The translations under genes and the position numbers were made by a program. The notes beneath the pieces were generated by a model. It did not search any database and had not been told where the DNA came from. It saw only the letters and a list, made by a program, of their open reading frames with translations. Positions 23,053 to 33,104 of a stretch of 64,000 bases of DNA are shown here, one piece after another (the first letter of the stretch is position 1; every line of letters starts with the position of its first letter). This stretch comes from Mixophyes australis (taxonomy: Eukaryota > Chordata > Amphibia > Anura > Limnodynastidae). The stretch is taken from NCBI GenBank assembly GCA_036250195.1, contig JAVHZZ010000003.1, forward strand, positions 22,969,573 to 23,033,572, written 5' to 3'.

Positions 23053-24109
23053 TAAGAATATAACCGGATATTAGCCACATGCACTCGCTTTTCCTGCGCA
23101 TCAGATGCATGAATATTGCGATGATATCACTGCAGTAAATGTTCGCTAAGGATCCACAAACAGTCACAAAGTAGAACCATTTGTTGTTCTAGTTCTGCTA
23201 AATAAAAGGACTTATTTTCACTAAATATTTGTCATATTTTCCATTATGTTAAATATGTGAAGTTTTGCAAAATGTCACTTAATGCTGCGCTGTATTTCTC
23301 CCGCCTGCTTTGTTGTTGCCGGTGATTGACGTTCTCCTGTATACACGGCTTTTACCTAATCTGGCAGTCACTTACTCCTTTTAAAAGCTTTTTTGTCCTT
23401 TGCAAATTATTTTTTTGTGATTTTTATTATATTTCAAAATAAAAGCCAACATCCCCACAGCAATTTCCATTTGACCTTTTTTTTTTTAATTTGTTCTTGT
23501 AAAGATGTATTTTGCTGGGCAAAGTTAACTACCAATTACAGCCCTATGTGTGTGTGGTTACATATAGTGCCATTATTTGCAGAACTGTTGCATTCTTTAA
23601 AGGTTACAACTGGTTAAACCCATTTATTTCATTGTGCGTTTTTAGAGGTATGTAAGATAGTATCGTAGCACTTTTTGACCTCCTTGGTACAGTTTTACTT
23701 TTCTCTTCTTTCTCTGCGTCAAGCTGGGTACTCACTTATCATCATCATTTATTTATATAGCGCCAACATATTCCGTAGCGCTTTACAATTATGCAATCTT
23801 ACTTCAGATGCGATTTCTGTAACGATTTCACCAACGATTGAGTCCCGATGAGCAGCCGATTCATGTGTACACACCTACACAATATACCATCAAATCTGTG
23901 ATCTTCATCTCTCATACCCATAAAGATGGTGACTCTGTACACTACAGATATCTGCCTACACTGCTGGTGGTGAGTGCGTACACACTGCCACATTTACCCG
24001 ACATCGTTCTATCGCTGATCATGATTTTTAGGAAGTTTATAAAAAGGAAATCAACAGATGCGATGTGTTCCGGTACGAGAAAAGTTGGTCGTGGGAGCGT
24101 AAACACTAT
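23053..24109. other. Non-coding, one LINE tail fragment
   Basis: Unique-looking, AT-rich sequence. AAGCTGGGTACTCACT near 23721 resembles the end of the MITE at 50972, but no partner end was found. Confidence 0.45.
23739..23790 (-). repeat. L2-type 3' tail fragment
   Basis: TCATCATCATTTATTTATAT followed by AGCGCC and TTCCGTAGCGCTTTACAATT, in reverse orientation. Confidence 0.85.
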
Positions 24110-24636
24110 GGGGCATATTCGATTGTGAGCGTTACTCACAAAAGTAACGCGCCCTGCGCACTATTACCGTCTTTACGGTAATAGTGCGCGTAAATACTGT
24201 TATTATGGTACATTTCACACTGGATTTCAGGGAGCTACGAGCTAAAATCCAGCTTAGTATGTGGCGTAGTGGTTAGCACGTCTGCCTTACAGCACTGGGG
24301 TCATGAGTTCAATTCTCGACCATGGCCTTATCTGTGTGGAGTTTGTATGTTCTCCCTGTGTTTGCGTGGGTTTCCTCCGGGTGCTCCGGTTTCCTCCCAC
24401 ACTCCAAAAACATATTGGTAGGTTAATTGGCTGCTATCAAATTGGCCCTAGTCTGTATGTCTGTCTATCTGTGTGTGTGTATGTTAGGGAATATAGACTG
24501 TAAGCTCCAATGGGGCAGGGACTGATGTGAATGAGTTCTCTGTACAGTGCTGCGGAATTAGTGGCGCTATATAAATAAATGGTGATGATGATGAACTTTT
24601 TTTGCGGCGGAAACCACCAACAATTGAATATGCCCC
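24110..24636. mobile_element. GGGGCATATTCAATTG MITE, copy 1 (split by a SINE)
   Basis: Ends GGGGCATATTCGATTG and CAATTGAATATGCCCC. TAT duplication at 24107-24109 and 24637-24639. The 3-bp duplication and GGG-starting inverted ends suggest a PIF/Harbinger-type element. The interior before the SINE (GTAACGCGCCCTGCGCAC, TTACGGTAATAGTGCGCG) matches the uninterrupted copy at 26403-26623. Confidence 0.85.
24258..24594 (+). mobile_element. tRNA-derived SINE nested in MITE
   Basis: Box A-like GTGGCGTAGTGGTTAGCA and box B-like GAGTTCAATTCTCG are followed by the same central region and TAAATAAATGGTGATGATGATG tail as the SINE at 9833. It lies between CAGCTTAGTAT and CTTTTTTTGCGGCGG of the MITE, which are close together in the empty copy. 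Confidence 0.9.
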
Positions 24637-24884
24637 TATATGTAATATCTGACCAAACGGTCTTGAATCGTGTGATCCGCAGAATAATTGCATAGGTGTC
24701 CCTGGAAATATCCTTCTTTTTCAAAACTAACCGATTAGTCCTGTTATTATGTTTTTTTATATGCAATTCTCTGAGCTTTTATTGAAAAAGTGGTGTTAAC
24801 ATGTAAGAAAAAGTTGATTAAATATATGTTATAATAGCTATTGTAGTGCACAAAGGTCAGGTTAGTATAGTACTACTCACAATG

Positions 24885-25580
24885 ATCCTGATTCATTACC
24901 AAACACAAAGCGAACAAAATGTGCATTTGTTTTTAAAACGCATGTGCATCGGGTATACACACGTCCGTATCCAACAAGGGGCAGATGTGAATATACGTCT
25001 GGTGATGAATACGGGTCTAGGTCCGCTCTGCTGTAACAGATACTGCAGGATACAACCAATACCTATGTGGAATATAAAGTCACAAAAGAATGCACAGAAA
25101 TAAATTAAAACTATTCAATTAATGTCACCTGTTAATAATATAGTCATTAATGAAAAAACAGTGAAAAATGTTTTATATTTTATTTGGGGGGGGGGGGGTC
25201 ATGAAATACATTTATCAGGATGTTATGAATGTCTACTGTACATAAAATAAATTTTTACAGTTTTCCCTGGTTGCAAACACATGTTATAGCATGCAAACAC
25301 AGGCGTCGTCGCTAGTAACCACCTTAGAGATGCTCAAAGCTTGAATCGGACGCTGCTGCGTGCGCTCCAGCTTGGCACGCCCTTACTGTATATTGACTGT
25401 GTGCCTACGCCCAAGTTCCCTCCCCGCTCTACCCCTGAAATCGTAGGCTGTAGTAAGAGTTCTTTGCACTTGAAGATTAATTGAACATCGCTGCGTTCTC
25501 TGGCGTTCGGTCTGGTTCTGAGTAATTGTGCGCACTGTACGCAATGTATCACCTGTTTCGCTGCTTAATGAATCAGGCCT
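24885..25580 (-). mobile_element. CTGATTCA-ended MITE, copy 3
   Basis: Ends TCCTGATTCATTACCAAAC and GCTTAATGAATCAGGCC. Internal ACTGTACATAA and ACACATGTTATAGCATGC blocks correspond in reverse to the copies at 9088 and 18902. A G homopolymer occurs at about 25187-25198. Confidence 0.65.
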
Positions 25581-26402
25581 AATGTGCTCAGATATAGAAT
25601 ATTAGTTAATTGGCTAATTAACATTTATTAGAACAAATAAGAAGAGATAAAGGTCTACTCCATAAAGTCAAAAGACTTGTTTCCTGAGGACGGACTTTGC
25701 ATACAAAAAAAACCCAAAAACCTTTTGTAACAATTTTCCATAACGTACAGCATAGACCATCAGCGGTCAGCGGGGCTTCTCAGAGCCCATAGCTGACATC
25801 GTTTACATTTGCCCCTATGTATCCTAAGAGTAGTTTGGGGCAGTTCTACTGGGGAATAAAGGAATCCCATTTATTTGGCAGCGTAACGTGATGCGCTGCT
25901 GCTGTTCTTCCATTTCCTATCGCTGAATCTTCATTTGAATCCTCAGTTTTTGTTGGCAGCGCTGAAAGAAAAGCTTGTTACAAGCTGCACAGATTGTAAA
26001 ACTATTTAAATGAGCTGCAGCATTTGGCTTGGGACGAAGTCATCTGTTTCTGCCCTCTCTCTTGCTGCACGTGGACTCCTCTCACCGGGGTCCTGCGGAG
26101 ACAATCACTTATTATTACATTTACGCCGCAGGTCTTAAGACTGGCGATGAAGCCGCGTCACAGAACATTGCTGAGTTATGTATGTCTGATGCAGAAGTCA
26201 GTATCTATCACAGTATCGCTGCTCAGCTATGGGGTTAATACAGAGGCTCACACATACATTAAAGAGCAACACTACAAACGATTGTACTTTGTCATCGCTA
26301 TAGAAGAATGTTCAGTAAAATAGTCTACTATGTACTTCATGAGTATTCACATAGAACTCAGTTGTATTTTCATAATTCAGGAAAGGGTGTGTACAAATCT
26401 GT
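25581..26402. other. Non-coding, no recognised feature
   Basis: No gene family recognised. The open frames at 26024-26323 show no motif I can name. Confidence 0.4.
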
Positions 26403-26623
26403 GGGGCATATTCAATTGTTGGCGTTACTGGCTAAAGTAACGTGGCGCGCGCACCATTACCGTCATTACGGTAATAGTGCGCGTAAATACCGTTATCATG
26501 GTACTTTTCTCGCTGGATTTCAGCTCGCGGCTCAGGGAGCTGCAAGCTGAAATCCAGCTTAGTATTATAGAAATAACGGTAATACTTTTTCCGCGGCGGA
26601 AACTGCCAACAATTGAATATGCC
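26403..26623. mobile_element. GGGGCATATTCAATTG MITE, copy 2 (uninterrupted)
   Basis: Ends GGGGCATATTCAATTGTTGG and CCAACAATTGAATATGCC. TGT flanks at 26400-26402 and 26624-26626. Contains several smaller palindromes (TTACCGTCATTACGGTAA; GGATTTCAGCTCGCGG with AGCTGAAATCC), so it should fold into a branched hairpin. It serves as the empty-site comparison for the SINE-containing copy at 24110. Confidence 0.9.
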
Positions 26624-26753
26624 TGTGCGTGTTACATTGTATTTTGGACAATCCGTGTCATAGTGCACCTTGAGAACGTGCGTTAAACACTTAAAATGAA
26701 CGTAAACAATCTGACTGTAATTTATTTACCCAGAAGGTGCATTCTATTTTAAC

Positions 26754-27403
26754 TAGAGATTCTCGGGCTTGGTTTTCTGAAAACCGAGCCCACCTGAACT
26801 TAGGGGATCCGAGTAGGCTCGCGAGCCGGCTCGGTACGTCCTCGGATCTGAATCGAGGCAAAACGTCATTGTTGCGTTGTCAGATCTCACAGGTTTTGGA
26901 CTCCATAAGTACCTCCCTCCCCAGGAGATCCAGCGCCATTATTCACACAGAAACAGGGGTAGCAGTGTTCTTGTCACTCTCCAGTCTCCAGTGACATTGC
27001 TCACACAGAAACATGGATAGCAGTGTTCTTGTCTCTCACCAGTCTCCAGTGACATTGCTTAGTGCCATTGCTCATACAGAAACAGGAGAGATAGCAGTGT
27101 TCTTGTCATTCTCCAGTCTCCAGTGACATTGCTTAATGCCATTGCTCACACAGAAACAGGAGGGGTAGCAGTGTTCTTGTCACTTGAAAAAATTGACTGG
27201 AAATGACCGGAAATGAATGTTATTGAGGTTAATAATAATGTAGGAACAAAAAAAGAGCCAAATTAAGTGATTTTAGAAATAAAATCGGGATTTTAGAAAA
27301 AAAAAATAGGGATCCAAAACCAAAACACGCGAGTTCGGTTTTACCAAAACACAAAGTTAATTCAGATACAAAACCAAAACACGGGGGTTAGTGAACATCT
27401 CTA
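26754..27403. mobile_element. hAT-like MITE with TAGAGAT ends, copy 2
   Basis: Left end TAGAGATTCTCGGGCTTGG, right end in reverse TAGAGATGTTCACTAACCCC. Shares CTTAGGGGATCCGAGTA and the AAACCAAAACAC right arm with the copy at 19848. Flanks ATTTTAAC and ATTCTAAA agree at 6 of 8. Internally it has three to four copies of a roughly 60-bp repeat (CAGAAACAGG, AGCAGTGTTCTTGTC, CTCCAGTCTCCAGTGACATT) at about 26930-27190. Confidence 0.85.
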
Positions 27404-28314
27404 ATTCTAAATATAATGCAAATCTTTGATCTGTGTCATGTCACTGTCTCTGACTGACTTGCAGTGGTTTTCTAACTCCGCTCCCTTCCACTAAAACATC
27501 ACTCTGTAATTACTCGTAATCTAGGATCATGTGATATCTTCCTGGTGCCATAGGTAGACTAGGCTATGGCTAAGAAGACCAATGCCTGATCCACAGACTA
27601 TAGTGCGAGATGGACATGTAAATTTTCATGTTATAGTAGTGAAGGAGGTTGGATCTGTTGAGCGACTTCTCCCCTTACGTGGCTGATGCAGTCCATATTG
27701 TGCAGTCTCCTCGTGAACAATCCTCCAGTTTGCTGGCTTTAGGGCCCTTTCTTCTTAAGTTGGTGAAGGAGACATGACCTTTTAAGATGATCTGTGATAT
27801 TATCCTTGAAAACCTTTCGTGTCCTCATGGAGCATGTTGTCCCTCCTTCAGTTAGCTACATAACACTTGTTTTCCAAGGCGGTTGTGGGAGGCTTCCGGT
27901 TATCACCCCATCTCGGATGAAGTCTCAGGAAGTTGTGGTGACCTTCTAAAGATTTCCCCCTAAATACTTCCTAATTATCTTGCATCATTTATCATAGGAA
28001 CCTCTGATAGAAAACTCCAGTGCTTGAACATGTTTACTATATATCGTTCAGGTCTCAGGGTATGGGGTAGTTCTTGTTTGGAGATAAGATTCTTCAACCT
28101 TGTTTTTCCTAAGTCTGGCAGAGGCTCCACCAATACAGCTCAGCTGTCACTGTGTCAATCTTACTTGGCAACACGCTGCCAAGATAGCAGTAACGATCAA
28201 TGCTCTTATCACACTATGACCCTATAAATGGTGTTGGACTGAGGAACATTATGAGGTGCTATTTGGTATAGTATTTGGGTCTTTTTCATTTTTGCCTCAA
28301 GGCCAAGCAAGTTA
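27404..28314. other. Non-coding, no recognised feature
   Basis: No transposon ends or protein family recognised. Frames are short. Confidence 0.4.
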
Positions 28315-29511
28315 TACACCGATCAGCCACAATATTAAAACCACCTGCCTAATATAGTGTAGATCCCCCTCTTGAAGCCAAAACCGTTCTGTCCCATCGA
28401 GGCATGGACTATACAAGACCTCTGAAGGTGTCCTGGGGTATCTGGCACCAAGACGTTAGCAGCAGATCCTTTAAGTTCTGTAAGTTGTAAGGTGGGGGCC
28501 TCCATGGCTTAGACTTGGTTTTCCAGCACATCCCACAGATGCTCGATCGATTTGAGATCTGGGGAATTTGGAGGGCCAAGTCAACACCTTGATCTCTTTG
28601 TCATGTTCTTTGGTCATGTTCCTGAACAATTTTTTGCAGGTGTGGCAGGGCACATTATCCTGCTGTAAGAGGCCACTGTCATCAGGGGAATACCGTTTCC
28701 GTGAAGGGGGTTTACTTTGTCTGCATCGATGCTTAAGTAGGTGGTACGTGTCAAAGTAACATCCACATGAATTCCAGGACCCAAGGTTTCCTAGCAGAAT
28801 ATTGTCCAGAGCATCACACTGCCTCCGCCGGCTTGTCTTCTTCCCATAGTGCATCCTGGGGCCAGCTCTTCCACAGGTAGACGACGCACCCGGCTGTCCA
28901 CATGATGTAAAGAAAATGTGACATCAGACCATGTATCATTCTTCCATTGCTTAATGGTCCAGTTCTGGTGCCCAGGTGCCCATTGGAGGCAGACAGGGGG
29001 TCAGCCTGGGCACTCTGACCAGTCTCGGGCTACTCAGCCCCACATGCAGCAAGCTGCGATGCACTGACTCCTTTCTATCATAACTAGCATTAACTTTTTC
29101 AACAATTTGTGCTACAGTAGCTCTTCTGTGGGATTGGACCATACAGGCTAGCCTTCACTCTCCATGCATCAGTGAGCCTTGGGCACCCCTGTCGCTGGTT
29201 CACTGGTTGTCCTTCCTTGAACCACTTTTGGTAGGCACCAACCACTGCATACCGGGAACACCCCACAAGACCTGACGTTTTGGACATGCTCTGACCCAGT
29301 CGTCTAGCCCTCAAAATTTGGCCATTGTCAAAGTCGCTCAGATCCTTAGACTTGCCCATTTTTTTCATGCTTCCAGCACATCAACTTCAAGAACTGACTG
29401 ACTACTTGCTGCCTAATATATCCCACCCCTTGACAGGTGCCATTGTAACGGGATAATTAATGTTATTCACTTTATTTGTCATTGGTTTTAATGTTGTAAC
29501 TGATTGGTCTA
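28315..29511 (-). mobile_element. Tc1/mariner transposon, decayed
   Basis: Bounded by TA at both ends, with imperfect inverted repeats TACACCGATCAGCCACAATA and, read in reverse, TAGACCAATCAGTTACAACA, both continuing into TTAAAACCA. It is about 1.2 kb, close to the usual length of a vertebrate Tc1 element. The transposase is on the minus strand and broken. Confidence 0.9.
28471..29368 (-). pseudogene. Tc1-type transposase pseudogene
   Basis: Read from 29368 leftward. The first frame (to 29099) starts [19 protein letters not shown] and carries the N-terminal helix-turn-helix DNA-binding region. The next (29142-28951) carries the second DNA-binding part ([18 protein letters not shown]). The last (28854-28471) carries catalytic-domain fragments, including a LLQQDNVPCHT stretch resembling the second-aspartate region of the DDE catalytic core, followed by a WP..PRSQ-like block. 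Frameshifts separate the three pieces, so no active enzyme is predicted. Confidence 0.85.
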
Positions 29512-29705
29512 TGCATTCATAAAGCCTTATCTCCTGCATATTACAGCTTTATATATTTATGTTAAAAAGTCGTCTGTCAGTTCTATAAATGGTACTCTAT
29601 AGTTCTGTCGCACACGTAAGGCTAGACAATCATTTGTTCTACATTTATGAAAACTGGTGCAAATGGCTGTAAATTTGCTCATAATTGCTATCATCAACTG
29701 TCCCA

Positions 29706-29845
29706 TAGATTGTAAGCTTGTGTGCGAGGCCTTCTCACCTCCTTGTATGCATTACCCAGGAATGTTTATCACTGTGTGTGATCCCAATTGTAAAGCGCTA
29801 CGGAATCTGCAGGCGTTATATACATAAATGTTGACGATGATGATC
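29706..29845 (+). repeat. L2-type LINE 3' end fragment
   Basis: AGATTGTAAGCTTGTGTGCG, then CCCAATTGTAAAGCGCTACG and a GACGATGATGAT tail. Same 3' end as the minus-strand LINE at 38614-39440. Confidence 0.85.
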
Positions 29846-29846
29846 A

Positions 29847-31345
29847 TTTGGTTAGTCCAACACAGAAAATGATACCTGACATCTAGTTGCTATGGGCAAC
29901 ACCACTTTTTTACTTTGCACCACGTTGCATATATATTCTATAAAGCATTCTTGACATCTGATTTTGAGAACCTGTACGAAAAATATTTTTTGCTATTAAG
30001 ATTAATTTGAGATTAGAAACTAAAGTACGTAGCTGCCAGCATGGATTGTGTTTTAATATCTAGTTCATTGACAATTGCTTTCTCTCTGTAAAAGTAGCAC
30101 CATAATATACTGGATTAGAAAGGCATAGAGACGTAGTGAGCATTGTTGGCTACGCCTCGCTGTCACAGTATGACATCCTCAGTCCCTAGTTACACAGCAC
30201 ATCTGTACGGCCATCTGTAAGAAACGCTTATGCAGGAAGCCTTTTCATTCTGCCAGACATTGCTTAGGATCTATAGGCTATATAATAAATGGAAAAGTCT
30301 GTTGCCAGACAGGCTGCTGCAAGGGATTCTGGGAACCATGTGTATTTGCTGGAATTTCATCCCATTAATTCTTTCATCCGAGGTCTGAAAGCCCACCGCC
30401 ACGTGCCTCCCATTAGCTGTAGAAGCAATTGCCCGAGCCCAGGAACTCTGAGAGTATCATCTCTCGTCAAGCGTGATGTCACGTACGCTTGGAACCTTGG
30501 AGAGAGCGTCAGCTCTGTAAGCAGCTTACTAAAGTTACTTGCAGCAGAAGGGCCCCCAGGCAAAAGGCAGAACCGTGCCAAAGCTCATCAGTGGACGGCG
30601 GCGTGCCAGGAGAGGGAAGAGACTTCATATCTGCTTCTAATTTACTCAGCGGGCACTGCCAGCCCTGCTCACAGATTCTCAGCCACCGCTCAAAGTATAC
30701 ACGGCGTCTTTATTGTAACACGTTAGGAAAGGACTTTAATAATCAGCCTGAAGTGTAATGTTTACATTCAGCGCTTGATACATTTAATAGTTTGGAATCA
30801 TCTGTAATAAAGGATGGGGGCTGCTTTCATCTTTTTAATGAAATAGCTGCAGAGTTTGTCTAGAAACATACAGAGTTAACCAGTGTCTGAGATTTACAGA
30901 ACTGGCATCTGGTATCGTCCTATAGCAGCAGACTGGCATGTCATGTGATACATTGGCTGATTGGTAATAGATAAGAGATGAACAGTAGCACGTACCAGGG
31001 TCTGATTAAGGGTTCAGGCCGCCCTAGGCTAATACGCTTGTATGTAACGCCGACTCACGATCCACGCCTGGCTAATACGCTGTAGGAAAAAACAAACTCG
31101 TCCTAAATTTAAAATCCAGCTTCCTTCACCCCCCCCCCCCCCCAACCACCACCACCGATGTTACATTTCTGCTTTTTCGAAACTCAGCTCCACTTTTTAA
31201 ATGGGTCATGGCAATCTTTGTCACTCGTTTAATTTTCACTGAAATCAGAGCTGTATAGGGGGGTGTAGGACCAATTAACGGTACTGACTACCCCCACAGA
31301 AGAGAGGACGACATGAGGAGGCCGATTGAGTACTACACCGACCTG
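29847..31345. other. Non-coding; one GC-richer open stretch
   Basis: The segment 30289-30726 has a 145-codon plus-strand frame of balanced composition, overlapped by open frames in two other phases. I recognise no domain and treat it as non-coding. The rest is AT-rich, with a C homopolymer at about 31130-31143. Confidence 0.4.
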
Positions 31346-31717
31346 TAAATAAAACGTCTTACCGGAATCAAGATTACTTCACATCACGATTCGCTGTCTT
31401 GCCGACTGGAGAAAATGATGTCATCAGACACAGCGACTTGGCTTAAAGCGGCGATGAACGGACCCCCCTGTCATTTATGTCCTGTAAGTCTTATGTTAGG
31501 GGTATTGGGGTTAGGGGTTAGGGTTAATCCTAACCCTAATCCTAACCCTATCCTTAACCCCTAAAATAATACTTACAGGACACAAATGACAGGGGAGTCC
31601 GTCCATCGCCGCTTTAAGCCAAGTCGCTGTGTCTGACGACATCATTTTCTCCAGTCGGCAAGACAGCGAATCGTGATGTGAAGTGATCCCGGGAAGAGGT
31701 TTATTTTTAGAGTTAGG
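31346..31717. mobile_element. Foldback element with telomere-like tip
   Basis: Two arms of roughly 140-170 bp are near-perfect inverts. Left-arm blocks CACATCACGATTCGCTGTCT, GCCGACTGGAGAAAATGATG and CTTAAAGCGGCGATG reappear inverted on the right (CATCGCCGCTTTAAG, CATCATTTTCTCCAGTCGGC, CAGCGAATCGTGATGTG). The tip between them (about 31495-31565) is built of TTAGGG/CCCTAA-like units: GGGTTAGGGTTAATCCTAAC then CCTAATCCTAACCCTAT. Outer ends AATAAAACGTCTTACCGG and AATAAACCTCTTCCCGGG (reverse) are similar. No coding. Confidence 0.8.
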
Positions 31718-33104
31718 GGAACAGAGGTGTCAACGAGCGCTGGGACTGTCACATCTGTATTTGTGGCCGTCCTTATATATCCTACTCACTTATCCTCAAG
31801 TGCCCGCCGTAGGATGACTCAGTGTCTACAGCCTTTACCATGGGAATACGTCAAGATTAAAACTATATTTTTCTTTCGTATCATGTCCTCTTTTTAGCTC
31901 GGATACCCACTTTTCTATTTTAAAATTAATTTCTGTTTATGCCTCTCCCTGTCAACAATTTTGCATCACCAAAATAACTTGCTCTCTACGCTGCGCCCTG
32001 GTCAGCCTGTTGGATAATCAGGCCCTGGCACCTACCGTAAGCTCCCAACATTTAATTTTGCATGCAGGGTGTAGTGAGTGTGACGCCACTTTGTGGCGGC
32101 GAGTGCACGAGACGGGAGAGTGGTCACGTCACGTGGAATTGCTAATTTCCTCAATGCAGAGGGCTACATTAGTGGTATTTTCCATGTTGGTAGTTCTAAT
32201 AATGTTTAAAAATGTTAATAATTCTCCTTTAAAGTGTAGATGGGTCATATAGATTTATTTAGGGTCATTTCTATATGGGGTGAGAGAGGCGTCATAAAGT
32301 TGCCGTGTCAGAGAGCAGAATGACATGTATAGCTCCGTGTGCTGTGCACCCACATCATATATATGATATTAGCATGCTGTAATTACATATTATCAGAGTA
32401 CACAACATCTGCTTTATTCTGCACTCAAACTGCTTTGTTCTGGAATTCCAATTACATGCACTAATCATATGTTTCATTGCAAACCTTGTGTGGTTTTATG
32501 TTATTGTTTTAGCATCTATGTATACTCATTATTTCCTGGGTTTTATACTGAGACTAATATATTGCAGTCAATGCTGATAGTAATAAGATAATGTCACACA
32601 GAGCTACAGAACGTCATCACTGTGACACCTTCTGATTATAATCTGTGTATCTTCTCCGCGTAGTTGTATATAATCATGGGGCTTGGTAACTATGTAGTGC
32701 ACATCAAATCGGATTATACAGCTAGGAGGCGTGGCTGCGTTACAATGGGGACATGGTCACGCCACGGTGAGAGATGTCCCAAGTGATTCGGAAATTTCCG
32801 ATCTGGGGGACAGAGATGTCCGCGGGAAATCTGGACTGTCCTGTTTAAATTTGGTCAGTCGGGAGGTATGTTAGTCATATGTTAGGTATCTTTGTGGCGA
32901 GAGTAATATATGTTTATGTTTTTATTTGGGGATTTATGATGTCTATATTATTTTGTTTCACTAATGTTGTAAGAAAAAAATGTATTAAACGCTGAGCGAC
33001 ATATTATTAAAGATATGGCTGTTAATAGTGATACCCGTCACAGTGAAAATCTCAAGATTACATATTGCCTAACATCCCCCGCTCTGCTCTACCGAGTATA
33101 TGCA
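31718..33104. other. Non-coding, no recognised feature
   Basis: AT-rich unique-looking sequence. Short palindrome-like stretches near 32720-32870 resemble the CCGGGAG-rich MITE remnants at 17380, but no boundaries were found. Confidence 0.4.

Noticed and set aside
22055..23167. 370-codon minus-strand open frame rich in CPVISSH and SLPVLLYPHT repeats
   Set aside because: It is the translation of a 30-bp minisatellite. The period is a multiple of three, so several frames on both strands stay open. No start context, domain or non-repeat portion supports a gene.
30289..30726. 145-codon frame with non-repetitive composition as a host gene
   Set aside because: No recognisable domain, overlapping open frames in other phases, and no splice or promoter evidence. 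Not strong enough to call.
31495..31565. True interstitial telomere array
   Set aside because: The TTAGGG-like units are few, degenerate and inverted at the tip of a foldback element, so a fusion site is not supported.
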